Shown in pieces: positions 4,287-6,857 of a stretch of 6,857 nucleotides of DNA. The notes below the pieces were generated by a model, which was not told the origin of the DNA, searched no databases, and saw only the letters and a list, made by a program, of their open reading frames with translations. The stretch is taken from positions 1 to 6,857 of the forward strand of contig DASZMJ010000238.1 in NCBI GenBank assembly GCA_035551935.1, written 5' to 3'. Each line of letters opens with the position of its first letter. Within the stretch, counting starts at the first letter, position 1. This DNA comes from DASZMJ01 sp035551935. GTDB lineage: Bacteria; Planctomycetota; Planctomycetia; Isosphaerales; Isosphaeraceae. A program made the translations under genes and the position numbers.

Positions 4287-6266
4287 GTGGTGGGCCGGTC
4301 GGCCGACGCGGCGCTGCGCCTGGCCCACCCGACCGTGTCGCGGCGGCACGCCACCGTTACCCACCGCGACGGCGGTCTCGCGGTCGAGGACCACGACAGC
4401 CGGCACGGGACGTTCGTCAACGGCGCGCGGGTGCGGGCCGCGCGACTGCGGCCCGGCGACCTGGTCCGCTTCGGCGCCGCGGCGGCGTACAGGGTCGAGC
4501 CCGGCGGCCTCCGCCGCGACGACGCGGCCGAGGGCGTCACGTTGGTGGCCGAGGGCCTGGCCCTGGCCCCCGCGGACGCGAGGGGTGCCGGCGCCCCGAG
4601 GCCGCTGGTCGAGGGCCTGTGGCTCGCCGTCCGCCCCGGCGCCTTCCTCGGGCTGATCGGCCCCAGCGGCGCCGGCAAGAGCACCGTGCTGGCCTGCCTG
4701 GCGGGCCGGCTCACGCCCGCGGCGGGCCGGCTCGGCTTCGACGGCGGCCGCGACGCCTACGCCGACCCCGAGACCTACCGCGCCCTACTCGGGCTCGTGC
4801 CCCAGGACGACGTCGTCTACCCGGGGCTGACTGCCCGGGAGAATCTCGAGGACGCGGCGCGGATCCGTCTGGGGGGCGGCCCCGGCATCGGGCCCGCGGT
4901 CGAGGAGGCGCTGGGGCGGGTCGGCCTGGCCGAGCACGCGGCAAAGCCGGCCGGCATCCTCAGCGGCGGCCAGCGCAAGCGGCTCAGCGTCGCGATCGAG
5001 CTCCTGCGGCGGCCGCGGCTGCTGCTGCTTGACGAGCCGACCTCGGGGCTCGACCCGGCCGGCGACGCGCGGCTGATCGAGGGGCTGAGCCGGCTGGCGC
5101 GGCAGGGGACCACGGTCGTCTGCACGACCCACCAGATGGAGAACCTCGGCCTCTTCGACGAGGTCGCGGCGCTGGGGGTGGTCGGCGGCGTCGGCCGGCT
5201 CGCCTACCGCGGGCCGCCGGAGGGACTGCTCGCGCATTTCGGCCGCCGGTCCCACGCCGACCTCTACGAGGCCCTCGACGCGGGCGAGTTCGAGCCGATC
5301 GGGCTAACACCCCCCGACCCGGCCCGCGACGGCGACCGCCAGCCGCCGCCGGACATGCTTCCGGTTCCTCGCGCTGTCCTCGGGGCGGCCTCGCCGGACG
5401 GCATGCGAGCGGGCGCCGCGGAGTGGGGCCAGGCCGGCGTCGTCGCCCGGCGCGACATGAGGCTCCTGCTCCGCGACCGGGGGCTCGCCGCGGCCCTGTT
5501 CGCCCAGCCCGTGGCGCTCGGCCTGCTCGTCTGCCTGGCGCAATACGACGCCGACAAGCCCCTCCCGCTCCTCTCCTTCCTCGTCGTCGTCGCGATCTGG
5601 CTCGGCCTGAACGGCTCGGCCCGCGACCTGGTCCGCGAGCGGCGGAATTACGCGCGCGACCGCCTGGCCGGCCTGCGGCCCGGTGCGTACCTGGGGGCGA
5701 AGGCGGCGGTGCATGCCGCGGTCGGGGCCGCGCAGGTCGCGGCCCTCCTGGTCGCCGTCCGCCTCGCCTCCGGCGTGACGCTCCGGCCCGACGCTGCAAC
5801 GCGACTGGCCGAGGTCCCCGCGGCACGGCTCCTGATGGTGCTCCTCGCCTGCCACCTCGGCGGCGTCGGGATGGGCCTGCTCGCCTCGACGCTCGCCCGC
5901 ACCGAGGAGTCGGCCGTGGCGGCGCTGCCGCTGCTGATCCTGCCCCAGCTCCTGCTCGGCGTCGTCGCCACGGGGGCCTACGCGCTGCGTTACGACGAGG
6001 AGCGGCCGTTCCGGCCGATCGTCGCGACCCTGCGGGGCGGCCGCACGCCGCCGGGCGCGGCCGCTCTCGTGGATGGGCTGTCGATGGCCTGCCTGTCGCG
6101 GCCGGCGACGCTCGTCGCAGAGGCGCCGCGAGTCGCCGCGCTCGGCCGATCTGCGTGGCTCGGCGACGCCTGCCACCTGGCGATCCTCGTCCTCGGGGCC
6201 TGGTCGCTGCTGCTCGTCGCCTTCGCGCGCGCCGAGCGGCGCTGGATCGGCCCGGGCGCCGCGTGA
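4287..6266 (+). CDS. FHA domain-ABC transporter fusion (ABCG-like ATPase plus six-helix membrane domain)
   Basis: This is a half-size exporter with a phosphothreonine-reading domain. Numbered from GTG 4287, the FHA domain spans about 1-75 and keeps the conserved residues: R4 of VVGRS, S18 and H21 of VSRRH, N45 of GTFVNG. The ATPase spans about 83-320 with Walker A GPSGAGKST (125-133), Q-loop Q173, signature LSGGQRKR (225-232), Walker B LLLLDE (245-250) and switch H282. A Pro-rich linker (about 338-378) contains a Thr-Pro (T341). The membrane part (380-659) has roughly six helices near 400-420, 428-446, 468-494, 512-537, 545-566 and 628-648, in the ATPase-first order of ABCG proteins, so it should work as a dimer. 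The substrate is unknown. The layout matches mycobacterial Rv1747, which is phosphorylated by PknF. GTG 4287 lacks a Shine-Dalgarno and removes the first FHA strand; the open frame extends back to 4185 with only ATC 4230 or ATT 4194 as possible starts. The true start is probably upstream. Confidence 0.87.
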   Translation: MVGRSADAALRLAHPTVSRRHATVTHRDGGLAVEDHDSRHGTFVNGARVRAARLRPGDLVRFGAAAAYRVEPGGLRRDDAAEGVTLVAEGLALAPADARGAGAPRPLVEGLWLAVRPGAFLGLIGPSGAGKSTVLACLAGRLTPAAGRLGFDGGRDAYADPETYRALLGLVPQDDVVYPGLTARENLEDAARIRLGGGPGIGPAVEEALGRVGLAEHAAKPAGILSGGQRKRLSVAIELLRRPRLLLLDEPTSGLDPAGDARLIEGLSRLARQGTTVVCTTHQMENLGLFDEVAALGVVGGVGRLAYRGPPEGLLAHFGRRSHADLYEALDAGEFEPIGLTPPDPARDGDRQPPPDMLPVPRAVLGAASPDGMRAGAAEWGQAGVVARRDMRLLLRDRGLAAALFAQPVALGLLVCLAQYDADKPLPLLSFLVVVAIWLGLNGSARDLVRERRNYARDRLAGLRPGAYLGAKAAVHAAVGAAQVAALLVAVRLASGVTLRPDAATRLAEVPAARLLMVLLACHLGGVGMGLLASTLARTEESAVAALPLLILPQLLLGVVATGAYALRYDEERPFRPIVATLRGGRTPPGAAALVDGLSMACLSRPATLVAEAPRVAALGRSAWLGDACHLAILVLGAWSLLLVAFARAERRWIGPGAA

Positions 6267-6278
6267 GGTGTGTCCGCC

Positions 6279-6857
6279 ATGTCGACCGACCCCCCCGACC
6301 GCCGCGCCGCCGGGCTCATCCTCCGCGTCCTCCGCCCCGTTGGTCCCCTCGAGGAGATCTACGTGACCGATGGACTGACGATCGGACGGTCCGAGGCCAA
6401 CGCGGTCGTCCTCGACGACCGCGAGGCGACGGGACGCGCCCACGCCCGCATCGACATCGACCCCGGCGGGGTCGCCTTGGTCCGCTGCCAGGGGCCGGAT
6501 ATCGTGGTCGCGACGCCCCACGGCGACGTCCGCGAGCTCCCCCTGGGGGAAGGGACCCGATTCCGCATCGGCCGCACCGACTTCGAGTGCGTCGGGGCCG
6601 GGTCCCGTGTCCCCGAGGCGCTCGGCGACATGGCGTCGGGCTGTCCGTTCTGCGGCGCCGTTCAGTCAAACGGGCCCGACGTGGCTGGCCCACGCCCCTG
6701 CGTCCGATGCGGCGAGCCCGTGCTCGCGATCCCGCCGACCGCGCCGGGCGAGGCGGCCTTCGTCGTCCCCATCGTATACGGCGCCTTCCGCGCCCTACGC
6801 TTCGCCGCCCGCGGCGGCATGGGCCTGGTCCTGGAGGGTGCGGCTTCGGGGGGAACG
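6279..6857 (+). CDS. FHA-zinc ribbon-Ser/Thr protein kinase, N-terminal part (runs off window)
   Basis: The frame is open to the window end (193 codons, no stop). ATG 6279 is 12 bp after the exporter stop, with GAGGTG (6265-6270) overlapping that stop, which suggests translational coupling. Residues about 12-105 look like an FHA domain (LTIGRSEANAVVLDD...TGRAHARI): the GRS arginine (R37) and the histidine are kept, but the usual serine of the S-R-x-H motif is shifted or lost and no GT.VNG asparagine is visible, so phosphopeptide binding may be weak or absent. Next is a zinc ribbon with cysteines 122, 125, 141 and 144 (CPFCG...CVRCG). At about 170-187 the sequence FRALRFAARGGMGLVLEGA resembles the glycine-rich ATP loop of bacterial Hanks-type kinases (GRGGMGVVYEA). 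The catalytic loop is outside the window, so the kinase assignment rests on that loop and on the domain order. The likely target is the adjacent FHA-ABC exporter, by analogy with PknF/Rv1747. Confidence 0.78.
   Translation, partial: MSTDPPDRRAAGLILRVLRPVGPLEEIYVTDGLTIGRSEANAVVLDDREATGRAHARIDIDPGGVALVRCQGPDIVVATPHGDVRELPLGEGTRFRIGRTDFECVGAGSRVPEALGDMASGCPFCGAVQSNGPDVAGPRPCVRCGEPVLAIPPTAPGEAAFVVPIVYGAFRALRFAARGGMGLVLEGAASGGT

Noticed and set aside
2879..4714. 611-codon minus-strand frame
   Set aside because: Runs antisense through the anchored protein and FHA regions, both of which have ribosome-site or domain support; composition is that of a shadow.
5304..6521. 405-codon minus-strand frame
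   Set aside because: Antisense to the exporter and kinase genes; Gly/Arg/Asp-rich with no domain.
1..6857. CRISPR arrays, tRNA or rRNA genes
   Set aside because: No regularly spaced repeats and no tRNA-like or rRNA-like sequence seen on reading; no search could be run.

Overview
The window is GC-rich throughout and reads as chromosomal DNA of a planctomycete, most likely an Isosphaeraceae-type bacterium. That assignment is an inference from three things: the very high GC, an FHA-kinase gene next to an FHA-ABC exporter gene, and a glycosyltransferase fragment of a type I associate with this group. No rRNA or other phylogenetic marker is present, so it remains provisional.

Left part (1-2018). 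The 3' part of a DUF1223-like (thioredoxin-fold, secreted-type) gene enters from the left edge and ends at 644. A complete 1016-bp IS630-family insertion sequence (644-1659) follows immediately. It has near-perfect 25-bp terminal inverted repeats, a TA target duplication, and a DD34E transposase encoded in two frames joined by a -1 shift on an A7 run. The insertion lies inside the stop codon of the DUF1223 gene: the TA belongs to the host and the third base of TAG is the first base of the IS. Directly abutting the IS is a 177-bp non-coding element (1662-1838) with 13-bp perfect inverted repeats, TA at both borders and several internal stem-loops. It looks like a MITE and shares its left TA with the IS. 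From there to about 2014 I see no convincing gene.

Middle part (2015-2930). On the minus strand are a truncated glycosyltransferase (only the N-terminal domain survives) and, upstream of it, an intact 78-residue XRE-type helix-turn-helix regulator. The regulator is transcribed divergently from the operon to its right. The 143-bp gap between them holds a candidate promoter and short direct repeats.

Right part (3026-6857). Three tightly spaced plus-strand genes look like one operon: an unrecognised single-pass membrane-anchored protein with a large outer domain; a fusion of FHA domain, ABCG-like ATPase and six-helix membrane domain; and the first 193 codons of a protein with a degenerate FHA domain, a zinc ribbon and what looks like the start of a Ser/Thr protein kinase. 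The arrangement recalls the mycobacterial PknF/Rv1747 pair, where a kinase phosphorylates an FHA-ABC exporter. The inferred model is a phospho-regulated exporter with an outer partner protein, possibly under the control of the divergent XRE regulator. The exporter gene has no ordinary start codon where its FHA domain should begin.
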